46,412 bases of DNA from JAVKNF01 sp031537795 (lineage in GTDB: Bacteria > Pseudomonadota > Alphaproteobacteria > Rickettsiales > Deianiraeaceae), in contig JAVKNF010000013.1 in assembly GCA_031537795.1 (NCBI GenBank), positions 1 to 46,412 of the forward strand, read 5' to 3'. The stretch's first letter is position 1, and every line of letters begins with the position of its first letter. Position numbers and translations under genes: made by a program. Below are positions 8,277 through 17,746 of the stretch, piece after piece. A model generated the notes under the pieces. That model ran no database searches. It worked only from the letters and a program-made list of their open reading frames with translations, and was not told where the DNA came from.

Positions 8277-10072
8277 ATGGAATTAGATCAATTAAAAAGA
8301 TCAATAGAAGAACAAGCGTTGAAAAATCGAGATGAAGTTGTAAAGAATTCAAATAAAAATGAACAAAATATTCCTTATTTTTCAAATGAAGATGAAAATG
8401 TTGTTTCTTTGGAACCTAAAAGATATGATTATTTCAATGAAAATATAAAACATAAAGATTTAATTGCGATTATTGAATAAAAAAATATTAAAATACAAAT
8501 AGTTGCAGAAGGGCATAGAGGTATTATTCTAGAATTTATATCAGATTTAATACCAGTAAATGAGGACGCATAAACTATTCTGAGAATTCAAGAAGAAATG
8601 AAAAATATTACAATAAAATTCTTGAAAGAAATGATAGATTTTCGCGATACAAGAGATAGATTTATTAAGATAATGGCTTCTGACTATAACCTTCCTTTTA
8701 ATTTAGATTACGAGATAAGAAAGACAGAAGAAATTCTTATCGCAAATAATAAAGAGCAAGGTAAATGTATCATATTAATATATTAAATGATTTTATTACA
8801 TTAAAAGTATTCAAGAATTTTGTCTTAGATAATAAATTTCGAAAATTCAATAATTTTCATACTAATGTTTCGATACCAATTATAGATTCAACGGAGATTA
8901 TAAAGGATTTATTTATGAAACAGTACTCTAAAGATGAAGATTATATGAAATCAGAACATCCTATATTTTATGGCTCTTTAAATTTATTTAATGAAATAAA
9001 AGAAATATGCGAAAAAATCAGTAAAACATACAAAATTAAAGAGAAAGATATATTATTTCAAGTTATTCATTATTCTCTCTGTCGTAAATTAGTTCAGCAT
9101 TTAAAAATTGGAAATAATATGAAAAAATTTAAGAAGGATATTTTTTCAGCTATCAAGATATGCTTGATAATATGAATGAACATGAAAAAACAGATATTGA
9201 TCTTTCAGAGGAGAGGTTAGATAAACAGATTATGGATTGTCTCGTTACAAAAACTTATCAAGTTGGACTTAATAGAACAAATAATGCTGGGTTTAGAGCT
9301 CTAGTAGAAAAGCCCAGAAAAAATAAATCTTCTAGGTTTCTGCGATAATTTAGTTAATATGCTTTTAGGAAAATCTAATAAATCTGAGAAATACGTACAA
9401 TTAATAGATGAAGAAAATTTGACAAATCGAGACAATTTTGCTCTTAAAAATATTTTTGATTATGAAAAAGAATTGACAGATGATAAAATTGAAACATTCT
9501 ATAATAGTGTTAAATATTCATTATTATCAATAAAAAGAGAAGAAGCGACTATCTTTGAAATAAGAACAGATAATGCAGAATTGGGGAAAGATAGAATTTA
9601 TAATTTCCTAGATAACATAGGAGAGAAATTAAATATAAAAACTATAACAGAAGACGAAAAACTATTTAGACAAAAGGAAAAATTAAATAAACTATTCTCA
9701 AGAAAAGAAGAGTTAAAAAGAAGAACAGAAAGTATAATATCAGAAATTGAAATTACAAAGAAGGCGCTAGATAATACCTCTATTCTGAATAGTCTTCATA
9801 ATGAAGATTTATCTATTATAAATAGATTTAAAGAAGGAAATATAAAGGACTTTGATCTAGAATTTGCAGGAGGTTTAAAGAAGATATTATGTACGTTAAA
9901 TGATAATGATGTTCTTTGTGTTGACCATATTGCTTTATATTGTTTTCTTCTATATTCAGATAAACTAAAATTATGCGAAGAAGAGATTAAAACTATAGAA
10001 GAACAAACCAGAGAGACAGAAAGCGACTTAAAATTAGAAAATATTACCGAAAAAACTCTTGATATTCAATAA
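8277..10072 (+). pseudogene. Decayed gene for a large protein of unknown function (about 600 aa when intact)
   Basis: The open frames in this 1.8-kb stretch line up as one broken gene. Frame 8277-8477 reads through TAA at 8478-8480 into convincing protein sequence (IQIVAEGHRGIILEFISDL) and through a second TAA at 8571-8573 up to about 8780. It then shifts frame between 8765 and 8785, shifts again near the T6 run at 9141-9146 (FSYQDMLDNMNEHEK joins smoothly), and again near the A6 run at 9318-9323. It then continues uninterrupted to the TAA at 10070-10072. The last 230 codons are charged, Lys/Glu-rich and probably coiled coil around residues 100-140 of that piece. I recognise no domain. The final part could still be expressed as a separate protein from ATG 9359. 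Confidence 0.65.
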
Positions 10073-10085
10073 ATCTTAAAAACCA

Positions 10086-10727
10086 TTAGAATTCAATCTC
10101 TTTTATTTTCTTTATGGCACTAATTTTGCCTGCAAATCTGTGAGCTTCATCTCTTATAGACTGTAATAATTTTAACCCGTCAATTCTTTCATTCATTCTT
10201 ATTTCAATATCTTTGTATATAAAAGTATCATTTTTCCAATCTCTTTTTTCACCTTTTTTTATGCAGATATAGGGAATATCTACTCCTGTTTCTAATATAG
10301 CTTTTTCCATTGCAGACATTTGTATTTTACCACCGTCTATTATAAAAAAGTCTATTTTTAGATTATTCTTTTCTATCTCTCTTAATCTTCTTGTTAATAT
10401 TTCCAACATCATTCCGTGATCATCTTGACTATTTGCAATTTTAAAATTATACCTTCTGTATTCATCTTTTATAAATTCTCCATTTTCCCATTGAACAGAA
10501 ACTCCTGTTGAATCTTTTCCTCCGAAATGAGAATTATCAAAACCGTTTATTATTTTTATCTCATAATTTAAGTTAAATAAATTTTTTAATTGCAGGAAGC
10601 ATTCTTTTAATTTTATTTCTCTTTTTTCATAATTTGAAGCATATTCCTTTAATAATCTTTCTTCTTCGAGTAGAATATCTCTCCAATCTTCATCTTTTTC
10701 CAAATCTTCCAACTTTATTTCTTTCAT
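10086..10727 (-). CDS. uvrC: Stand-alone UvrC C-terminal nuclease domain
   Basis: 213 aa matching only the RNase H-like endonuclease half of UvrC, which makes the 5' incision in nucleotide excision repair. Catalytic residues are all kept: D64 in GFDNSH, D102 or D103 in SQDDHGMM, D131 in IDGGK and H196 in RDEAHRF. The family also shows YRRYNF and LTRRLRE. Full UvrC is about 600 aa. The GIY-YIG nuclease, UvrB-binding UVR domain and C-terminal helix-hairpin-helix pair are all missing. The 60-residue N-terminal part corresponds to the linker before the domain. The start lies 1 bp after the preceding gene stop (TAATATG), implying coupled translation. It may be a gene remnant still in frame or a functional split nuclease. 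Confidence 0.85.
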   Translation of the reverse strand: MKEIKLEDLEKDEDWRDILLEEERLLKEYASNYEKREIKLKECFLQLKNLFNLNYEIKIINGFDNSHFGGKDSTGVSVQWENGEFIKDEYRRYNFKIANSQDDHGMMLEILTRRLREIEKNNLKIDFFIIDGGKIQMSAMEKAILETGVDIPYICIKKGEKRDWKNDTFIYKDIEIRMNERIDGLKLLQSIRDEAHRFAGKISAIKKIKEIEF

Positions 10728-10728
10728 A

Positions 10729-11841
10729 TTAAAATTTTAAGCCTTTTACTGTGAATTTATTATTAATAATTGAGCTAAATTTTATTATTAAATCATATTC
10801 AATTTTTTTATTATTTATATTGTAAAAAAAGGAATTAAATTCACTTGATTCATACTCCCAAAAGGTTTCTTCTGGGTATATTTCTAGATTTTTCTCTGTT
10901 ATCTTAATTAAGAAGACTTCTTCTGATAAGGTTTTTAGAATCTCTTCTTTTACAAAAGCAACAAATTCTGAAATCTTAATACTTCTACTATTTTGTATTT
11001 TTATTGTAAAATAAGAGCCTATTGAATATTCTTGAAACAAATCTTTATTTATTTGTTGATTGATATAATTTTTCTGAATCATTTTCAAATCTTGAATTAA
11101 GTTTGTTTCAGCCAAATTATAATTCTTGTTTTTATTTTTTATTTCTGTTTTTTTATTTATGAATACTAAAAGATCTCTTTCTGTTGAAAGGCAAGAAGAG
11201 TTATAAATTAGTTGCATTATTTTTGTAGCATTTTCATAATCTTCTATAAATTTAAAGAAATTAAGAGTTAAAAACAATGTGTTTTTAATATATTTATTAT
11301 TTTCATTTTTATCAAAGTCTAAAAAACCTAACGTTATAATTTCTTCGCTGTTTATATCTATAACATTAAACAGGTATTTTGAATTATGTAAATATATTTG
11401 AATTAAAGTTAAATTCTTTCTATTTATTATTAATTCATTTTGTTCAAAAAATTTATTATTTATTATATTATAAAAAGAATCGTAATCTTCAAATTCTGGA
11501 TCATTATTAATTTTTATTGATATTATTTTATTAGAATCTAAATCAAAAATTTGTAAGATTGAAAAATCTTGCTTGAATATTTGCTGTATGTTTGTATCAA
11601 TTTCTTCTTGATTATATATTTTAATTAGTATTTTTGCGTCTTTTATAGAATTGATATTATTTTTTTGTATCGTGAATGAATTAGTATTTGAAATAAAATT
11701 CATTATATTTAGTCTTATTTTTAAATCTAAATTCTTAATTATTGATGCAAAAAGATCGCTCGCTCTATTATTTTTATTGTTGTATCCAATTGGAATATTC
11801 AAAAAATTTATATTTTCTCTAATAGATTTATTTAGGAGCAT
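10729..11841 (-). CDS. Protein of unknown function in the rsmH operon
   Basis: 370 aa, no family recognised. It is very rich in Asn, Ile, Lys and Phe. No signal peptide or membrane helix is evident, and the pattern suggests alternating beta strands and helices. It starts 1 bp after the rsmH stop and ends 1 bp before the UvrC-domain start, so it is embedded in an operon and has stayed open, which argues for function. In many bacteria ftsL/ftsI follow rsmH, but this protein has no transmembrane helix and no penicillin-binding motifs. It also lacks the GIY-YIG motif that would make it the missing half of UvrC. Confidence 0.75.
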   Translation of the reverse strand: MLLNKSIRENINFLNIPIGYNNKNNRASDLFASIIKNLDLKIRLNIMNFISNTNSFTIQKNNINSIKDAKILIKIYNQEEIDTNIQQIFKQDFSILQIFDLDSNKIISIKINNDPEFEDYDSFYNIINNKFFEQNELIINRKNLTLIQIYLHNSKYLFNVIDINSEEIITLGFLDFDKNENNKYIKNTLFLTLNFFKFIEDYENATKIMQLIYNSSCLSTERDLLVFINKKTEIKNKNKNYNLAETNLIQDLKMIQKNYINQQINKDLFQEYSIGSYFTIKIQNSRSIKISEFVAFVKEEILKTLSEEVFLIKITEKNLEIYPEETFWEYESSEFNSFFYNINNKKIEYDLIIKFSSIINNKFTVKGLKF

Positions 11842-11842
11842 A

Positions 11843-12793
11843 TTATTTCCTAATAGCTATTCTTAATTTTGCACTTCTAGATCTTATATTTTCTTTAATC
11901 TCTCTATCAGTAGGAATAATTGGCTTCTTTGTTATGATCTTTAAGATTGCTTCTTTTTTGATTTCATTTTCCATAACTCTAAAATCGTTTCTATTAAAAC
12001 CCAAATTCTTATATTCTTGTGAATATTCTCTGAATAAATTTTTAATTATTTTGTCTTCTAAAGAATGAAAAGAGATTGTTATAATTTTTGTATTTTCTTT
12101 TGAATTTAATATTGCAATTTTTAAAGACTCTTCAATTTCTTCAAGCTCATTATTCACAAATATTCTAATAGCTTGAAATGTTCTTGTTGCTGGGTGTATT
12201 TTATCTTTATAACCTTTTACTGTTTGTTTAATAAATTCTGCTAATTCTAAAGTAGTTTCAAATGTCTTCTCTTTTCTTCTTCTTACTATTTCCTTTGCTA
12301 TTTTTCTTGAATATCTTTCATTTCCTAGATTATAAATCAAGTTTGCTAAATCTTCCTCGGGCATCTGGTTAACAATTAAATTTGCATTTTCTTCATTAAA
12401 ACCCATTCTCATATCAAGCGGTCCATTTTTTTGAAATGAAAACCCTCTTTCAGGTTCGTCTATCTGCATAGAGGAGACGCCGAAATCGTAGAAAATCCCA
12501 GAAATTTCATATCTCTCTAAAATATCTTTAATATTTGAGAACTTTCTGTTATAAAAAATAAAATTTTCCGGAAATTCTTTTTTTAAATCATTTGCGTATT
12601 TTTCATTATTTATATCTCTATCTATAGCTATTATTTTACCTCCTTGTTTTAGAACTTCTTTAGAATGACCACCTGCTCCAAAAGTGCAGTCTAAATACCA
12701 CCTATTCTTTTCGATAGATAAACCTAGAATTAACTCCTCAAGTAAAACAGGTTTATGATTCGAATTTAACTCTTGTGAACTTCTATCATTCAT
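11843..12793 (-). CDS. rsmH: 16S rRNA (cytosine-1402-N4)-methyltransferase RsmH
   Basis: S-adenosylmethionine-dependent methyltransferase that modifies C1402 in the ribosomal decoding site. The N-terminus HKPVLLEE leads to the SAM-binding motif DCTFGAGGHSKEVL and AIDRD. The family signature YDFGVSSMQIDEPERGFSF and the segment GPLDMRM are intact, and the C-terminus holds TISFHSLEDKIIKNLFR and RSRSAKLR. The ATG at 12793 (316 aa) is preferred over an upstream TTG because it sits 1 bp after the xth stop, matching spacing elsewhere in this operon. It is normally the first gene of the dcw cluster; here it is detached and flanked by xth and an unknown gene. Confidence 0.96.
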   Translation of the reverse strand: MNDRSSQELNSNHKPVLLEELILGLSIEKNRWYLDCTFGAGGHSKEVLKQGGKIIAIDRDINNEKYANDLKKEFPENFIFYNRKFSNIKDILERYEISGIFYDFGVSSMQIDEPERGFSFQKNGPLDMRMGFNEENANLIVNQMPEEDLANLIYNLGNERYSRKIAKEIVRRRKEKTFETTLELAEFIKQTVKGYKDKIHPATRTFQAIRIFVNNELEEIEESLKIAILNSKENTKIITISFHSLEDKIIKNLFREYSQEYKNLGFNRNDFRVMENEIKKEAILKIITKKPIIPTDREIKENIRSRSAKLRIAIRK

Positions 12794-12794
12794 A

Positions 12795-13613
12795 TCAAAT
12801 TTTAGATTTAGCAATTACTAATGTATGATCTGAAGCTTTCTCCATACCTCTTGCTTCTGTTAGAATTTTTACTTCTATGATATTCTCTAAAATATTTTTA
12901 GAGCTAAATAAATAATCCAGACGCCAGCCAGAATTTCTATCAAAAGCTTTTGTTCTATAATCCCACCAGCTGTATTCAATTTTATTTGGGTTTTTTGCTC
13001 TATATAAATCTACGAAACCCAATTCCTCAATTTTTTTAATCTCTTTTCTTTCAATTGGATGAAAGCCAATTCCACCTTCATTTCTTTTAGGAAACGCTAA
13101 ATCTATTTCATCTTTTGCAACATTAAAATCTCCTCCTATAATAACATTCTCATCTTTTTTAAATTCCGAGAGCCTTCTTTGCAATCTTTTATAAAAGTTT
13201 ATTTTATATTTAAAGCGTTTTTTATTTTCAAGCTCTGCCATTTCCTCGCTATCTCCCATTGGGATATAGACATTTATAATTGTGTAAAATTTACTGTTTA
13301 TAGTAGTTGAAGCTTCAATATATCTAGCTTCTTCATCTTCATTCTCTTCTATATTATATCTTGACAATTTATTAGATTCTAAATAAATAGGGTATTTGCT
13401 TGCGATTGCAACACCGTTATAGCTTTTCTGCCCGTGGAATAATACATTATAATTCAAATCATCAAATATAAATTTAGGGAAATCTTTATCTTGTGTTTTA
13501 GTTTCTTGAAGCATTATTATATCCAGTGAATGTTCTTTCATTATAGAATTAAATTGATTAACCCTACTTCTGATAGAATTAACATTCCAAGTTGCGAAAG
13601 AAAAATTGTTCAT
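12795..13613 (-). CDS. xth: Exodeoxyribonuclease III / class II AP endonuclease
   Basis: Incises DNA 5' of abasic sites in base-excision repair. 272 aa, full length for the Xth family. Seen in order: ATWNVNSIRSR, LQETKTQD with the metal-binding Glu, the GGDFNVA core (Asp and Asn), the YSWWDYRT loop, and the C-terminal RLDYLFSS and ASDHTLVIA with the catalytic Asp-His pair. The gene starts 2 bp before the end of its upstream neighbour region and ends 1 bp before the rsmH ATG, so it belongs to the rpsA-led minus-strand operon. Confidence 0.95.
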   Translation of the reverse strand: MNNFSFATWNVNSIRSRVNQFNSIMKEHSLDIIMLQETKTQDKDFPKFIFDDLNYNVLFHGQKSYNGVAIASKYPIYLESNKLSRYNIEENEDEEARYIEASTTINSKFYTIINVYIPMGDSEEMAELENKKRFKYKINFYKRLQRRLSEFKKDENVIIGGDFNVAKDEIDLAFPKRNEGGIGFHPIERKEIKKIEELGFVDLYRAKNPNKIEYSWWDYRTKAFDRNSGWRLDYLFSSKNILENIIEVKILTEARGMEKASDHTLVIAKSKI

Positions 13614-13615
13614 TT

Positions 13616-14458
13616 CTATATATCTTCTTTATCGTTATAAATCAAGATTCCAGAAGAAGATGTAAATGTAATTTCTTTGATTATATTACTACTTTCAAAA
13701 TCAAACATATGAATATAATCAACGCCCTTTTTCATTGAATTTAATATATTTATTAATTTATGTGCTTTTTTATCATCTTTAGTTAGAGCTATATCTTCTA
13801 ATTTTCTTATACTAAATATTGTTTGTGTTAAGTCGAACTCTTCAGTGTTTTGAGATAAAATAACTCTACTATTTTTAAAATTCGAAGCTATAGAACAAGC
13901 AAAATCACAAGAATTTAATATAACTTTTTTGTTATTTTTGCAAAATGAAATTGGAGTAATAACAGGAAGGATACAAGATTTATTAATTTGAGTAAGAAAA
14001 TCAGAATTTATTCTTGTTGTTTTTGCATATAAAGGTTTTGTTTCTTTATTATAAAGATGTAATGATGAGACAGTAGAAAGCTCTCCGAAAGCTAAATTTA
14101 CATCTGCAGCTGAAAATTTCACAGCAAAACCCCCTAGATCTGATATTTCCTTCATTATTTTATATGCGTAACCTGAATATAGATTCTTTTTCTCAATTTG
14201 ATCTACTTCTTCTGAAGGAGATGTCTCAATTTCTAAAGGAGATATAATCGCCATTTTAATGCCAACCTTATTAAGAAGAAAAATTTGTTTTATTAAATAA
14301 GATAATGTAGATTGATTTTCCACATCTTCTCTTGCAGGGCAGAAGACTAAATAGTCTTCAAGAAAGTTTGTTAATTTTGAGATTGATATTATCAGATCTT
14401 CTTCTGATTTATTTGAAGTTGATTTAGAATTTCTTACAAAATTTATAATTTGCCCCAT
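13616..14458 (-). CDS. Acetylglutamate kinase-like protein, probably catalytically inactive
   Basis: 280 aa. The overall order of segments follows the amino-acid-kinase fold of acetylglutamate kinase/synthase. QIFLLNKVGIKMAII matches the LLK-vGinpvvV helix-strand. MKEISDLGGFAVKFSAAD matches the INqhGGkAVGLSGkDg region. ILPVITPISF matches VIPViaPI, LNSCDFACSIA matches NADtaAgaiA, and the end GVDYIHMFDF...SSSGILI matches GV-rvHilDG...GigTLi. Residues expected for catalysis are gone: no Lys-Gly-Gly in the first loop (VFCPAR instead), no HGGGP (ISPLEI instead), and no substrate-binding Arg. It lies 8 bp after rpsA and 2 bp before xth in one operon. Family assignment is by eye and the loss of activity is inferred. 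Confidence 0.55.
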   Translation of the reverse strand: MGQIINFVRNSKSTSNKSEEDLIISISKLTNFLEDYLVFCPAREDVENQSTLSYLIKQIFLLNKVGIKMAIISPLEIETSPSEEVDQIEKKNLYSGYAYKIMKEISDLGGFAVKFSAADVNLAFGELSTVSSLHLYNKETKPLYAKTTRINSDFLTQINKSCILPVITPISFCKNNKKVILNSCDFACSIASNFKNSRVILSQNTEEFDLTQTIFSIRKLEDIALTKDDKKAHKLINILNSMKKGVDYIHMFDFESSNIIKEITFTSSSGILIYNDKEDI

Positions 14459-14466
14459 TTAGAATT

Positions 14467-16206
14467 CTATTTTTTAATATCTTCAATAGCTAACCCTAAT
14501 ATACTTGCAATTGAAACAGAAGCTTCTTGTTCCGCTTTTTCTTTATAAGAATTATGCTCCACTTCTTCTATTCTTTTTACTGAAAGAATAGGTCTATTAG
14601 ATTCATCTAATGAAATAATTTGAGCATTTATCACTTCTCCTATTCTATATCTTGTTATTAAATTTGATAGATTTGTCTTTCTAATTTCAGAATCTATTTC
14701 ACCAAATATATTCACAATCAATCTATCTCTTTGTATTTCTATTATTTTACAAGGTACTTTTTCTCCGGTTTTTAATTTATCTTTGTATTTTTCAAAAGGA
14801 TTAGGAGCCATTTGTTTTATACTTAAAAGAAATCTATTTGTTTTATCCTCTAAACCTAAATATACAATTTTTAAAGAATCTCCAATTTTGAATTTTTCTT
14901 CTAAATCTTGGTTATTAAGATTGAACCAAGAGATTTCATTTATGTGAACTAAAGATTCGAAATTTTGAAACTCAACAAATAATCCATATTTAGCAATTTT
15001 TGTTATTTTTACATCAACAATTGTGCCCTTTGGGTTTTCTTGATCGAATTTTTTACAAGGGTTCTCGAATAATTCTTTAACACTTAAATTTATTCTTTGT
15101 TTATCTGGGTCTATTGAGATTATCTTGACCTCGATATTTTCTCCAATTTTCAAAGATTTATGTTTTTCGTGTATATTTTTATCCCAGCCGAGTTCAGATA
15201 TATGTAAAAGACCTTCTACTCCTTTTGCAAGTTCTAAAAATGCTCCATATTCAACAATTTCTATTATTTTTGCCTTTAATGTTTGTCCTTCTTTGTATTG
15301 ACTGATTAATTCTATCCAAGGATTAGGAAGGAGATGTTTCATACTGACAGAAACTTTATTTGTTTCTTTTTCAATTTTCATAATTTTCACTTCAATTTCT
15401 TGCCCTGATTTCAAGAATTCATTAGGATTTATTTGTTCTCTTGAACTTCTGTCCCAACTGATATCAAGACCATGAAGCATGCCGTCTAAATCCACCCCTT
15501 CAAATTTAATAAAAGCAGCGGTGTCTGTAATATTATTTACAATTCCTTTTACCACATCTCCTACTTTATGATTTTCAAAAAATGTGTTAATTTTCTCTAA
15601 ATTTTCATAATCTATAATTCTTTTTCTGGAGAGAACTATATTTCCTTCTTTTTTATCAAAATTAATAATGTGAAATTTTAAAGATTTCATCATTAATGAA
15701 TTTAAAGAATCTCTTTCTCCTAATTCATTTACAGGAATACAGCCAATTACCCCGTTCAGATCAACTATTCCTATACTTTTTCCGCTTGAGAAAATAACAC
15801 CAGATATTTCTTCATCATTTTTAAAAGCTTCTTCTATTGCAGTTTCAGAACTTATATATAAAGCTTTTGACCTACTTGCAGAAGGTCTTCCTTTTTTATC
15901 TAAATTAAACAAAAATACCTCCACTTCATCTCCTTCTTTAATATTCTCTCTTTCGCCGTTAATGAAAAATTCTGTTAAAGGTATTATTGCATCAGCTTTA
16001 AGACCTAGATCCACAAAGACTAAATCATCTCTCTCTTGTATTTTTTTAATCTTTCCTTTTACAATCTTTAATTGATTATTAAAATTAGGTATATTTTTAT
16101 TTAAATTATTAAATACAGCTTCAAGCGTTCTTTTATTTTTATGTATTCTAACCTCTTCTTTCATATAAGTCTTTATATTTTTAATATCACTTAACATTAC
16201 ACACAT
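14467..16206 (-). CDS. rpsA: 30S ribosomal protein S1
   Basis: 579 aa with six S1 RNA-binding repeats, which helps the 30S subunit bind mRNA and is especially relevant where Shine-Dalgarno sequences are scarce, as here. Repeats begin at about residues 46, 133, 215, 300, 388 and 473. Repeats 3-5 are the best conserved (for example GAFLELAKGVEGLLHISELGWD in repeat 4). The first ATG at 16206 is used; an in-frame ATG three codons later (16197) is equally plausible. It heads the minus-strand operon down to the UvrC domain. The gap to the divergent tig gene (172 bp) must hold the promoters of both. Confidence 0.96.
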   Translation of the reverse strand: MCVMLSDIKNIKTYMKEEVRIHKNKRTLEAVFNNLNKNIPNFNNQLKIVKGKIKKIQERDDLVFVDLGLKADAIIPLTEFFINGERENIKEGDEVEVFLFNLDKKGRPSASRSKALYISSETAIEEAFKNDEEISGVIFSSGKSIGIVDLNGVIGCIPVNELGERDSLNSLMMKSLKFHIINFDKKEGNIVLSRKRIIDYENLEKINTFFENHKVGDVVKGIVNNITDTAAFIKFEGVDLDGMLHGLDISWDRSSREQINPNEFLKSGQEIEVKIMKIEKETNKVSVSMKHLLPNPWIELISQYKEGQTLKAKIIEIVEYGAFLELAKGVEGLLHISELGWDKNIHEKHKSLKIGENIEVKIISIDPDKQRINLSVKELFENPCKKFDQENPKGTIVDVKITKIAKYGLFVEFQNFESLVHINEISWFNLNNQDLEEKFKIGDSLKIVYLGLEDKTNRFLLSIKQMAPNPFEKYKDKLKTGEKVPCKIIEIQRDRLIVNIFGEIDSEIRKTNLSNLITRYRIGEVINAQIISLDESNRPILSVKRIEEVEHNSYKEKAEQEASVSIASILGLAIEDIKK

Positions 16207-16378
16207 TTAATTTGCAAGTTTTTTCTTAAATTAAAAAACAAAATATATTCAGTAATTTTTTCAAATAAAATCATAAATTATTTAAGAGGGAATAATTAAT
16301 CTATATAGAAATGAATTTCAATAAGGTTTTTCTTGCTTTTAAGAAATTATAATTCATATTATTTAATTATAAAAATAT

Positions 16379-17746
16379 ATGTCAATTGCAAATTTAGACT
16401 TCTCAATTAAAAAAAATAACGATCTTTATAAAATATGGAAAGGTTATATGAAAAATAAACATTTACAAGAATATGTAAATGTAGAATTAGAAAAAATTAG
16501 AGCTCAAGTCGAAATACCAGGTTTTAGAAAAGGTAAAGCTGACATCTCAATTATTCGAGAGAAATATAATTCTAGAGCATTTTATGAATCAGTTAATGAA
16601 ATTATTATGAATTTAATTAATAAAGAAATAATGCCAAAAGAAAAATATGATTTGATTTCGAGACCAGATATAAAATTCCAAATTGCATTGGACTCAAAAA
16701 AAGATTTGGATTTTCATATCTATTTCTTTTTGAAGCCAGATCTAACAAAGTTTGAACCTGCAAAAATTTCAATCTCACAGAATGTTGTGAAGTTATCTGA
16801 TTCAGATTTTCAAAAAGAGATTGATATTTATTTAGCTAAAAATGTGAATTTTGAAGAAAATAGAGACTCTAATTATAAAGTAAAGAACGGAGATAAAGTA
16901 AAAATATTTTTTGATGGATTTTTAGAAAAAGAAAATAAACCTATAGACGGAGGCAAGGCAGAAGAATACGACCTAGTAATTGGTTCAAAGAGTTTTATAG
17001 ATACATTCGAGGAGCAAATAATAGGACATAAAATTGGGGATGAATTTAAAGTAAATGTAAAATTTCCAGAGATATATCAACAAAATAAAGAACTAGAAAA
17101 TCAACCGGCATTTTTTGATGTAAAAATATTAAAAATATTTGAATCTAAACCAGGAGAATTAAATGAATCTTTTGTAAAAAATAATGGCGCTGAAAGTGTT
17201 GAAAAATTCAAAGAAACTTTTAAAAGTAATATACTAAAGAGTTATGAAAGTTTTGAAAAAGCCAGATTAAAAGATGAGATAATACAATTGGCAATTAAAA
17301 AAACAGATATTGAAGTCTCTGAAGAGTTTTTAGAAAGAGAAATTGAAGTTAAATTAGAAAAGAAAAAGGAAAACCTACAAGAAGGAGAAGTATTTGATGA
17401 GAAGACTTTTAAAAAAGAACAGAAAGAAATTTCGAGAAAATCTTTAGAAATATATTATTTAATTCAAGGTATATCAAAGAAGAAAGGTTTTTTTGCTTCA
17501 GAAAATGAGGTAAAAGCTTATTTAATCAGATATGCTATTAATTCAGGAGTCGAAGATGTTCAGTCTTTTCTAAAAGAAATGGAAAAAACCCCAGAGGTTA
17601 AAAATAACGTAGAATCTGCTATAATAGAGGAAAAAGTTTATTTATATTTATTTGAAGAAATCACAAAGAAGAATAATGAAATCTCTAAAGAAAAATTTGA
17701 TAAAATGATTCATGAATATTATGAAAATCAAAGGAAAAAGAAATGA
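16379..17746 (+). CDS. tig: Trigger factor (ribosome-associated chaperone)
   Basis: Peptidyl-prolyl isomerase and chaperone that docks at the ribosomal exit tunnel. The N-terminal ribosome-binding signature VEIPGFRKGKAD is at about residues 46-57. The FKBP domain follows (NGDKVKIFFDGFLEK, GSKSFIDTFEEQIIGHKIGDEF), then the long helical C-terminal domain ending in a Lys-rich tail. 455 aa is normal. The last 97 bases and the stop TGA lie in the first copy of a 114-bp tandem duplication. A second, orphaned copy of the C-terminal codons lies downstream of the stop. Before the duplication, tig probably overlapped gatB by 35 bp. Confidence 0.95.
   Translation: MSIANLDFSIKKNNDLYKIWKGYMKNKHLQEYVNVELEKIRAQVEIPGFRKGKADISIIREKYNSRAFYESVNEIIMNLINKEIMPKEKYDLISRPDIKFQIALDSKKDLDFHIYFFLKPDLTKFEPAKISISQNVVKLSDSDFQKEIDIYLAKNVNFEENRDSNYKVKNGDKVKIFFDGFLEKENKPIDGGKAEEYDLVIGSKSFIDTFEEQIIGHKIGDEFKVNVKFPEIYQQNKELENQPAFFDVKILKIFESKPGELNESFVKNNGAESVEKFKETFKSNILKSYESFEKARLKDEIIQLAIKKTDIEVSEEFLEREIEVKLEKKKENLQEGEVFDEKTFKKEQKEISRKSLEIYYLIQGISKKKGFFASENEVKAYLIRYAINSGVEDVQSFLKEMEKTPEVKNNVESAIIEEKVYLYLFEEITKKNNEISKEKFDKMIHEYYENQRKKK

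Noticed and set aside
7924..8385. Overlapping frames on both strands at the helicase 3' end
   Set aside because: They mirror the Asn/Arg/Ser-rich tail of the helicase and do not resemble proteins.
8478..8573. Reassignment of TAA as a sense codon
   Set aside because: TAA ends dozens of intact genes here; nonsense mutation in a decaying gene explains the two internal TAA codons.
9318..9323. Programmed frameshifting at the A6 run
   Set aside because: Several further stops and shifts in the same gene point to decay, and no stimulatory structure is evident.
10729..11841. Missing N-terminal half of UvrC split into the upstream gene
   Set aside because: No GIY-YIG, UVR or PG-Y motifs can be found in the 370-aa protein.
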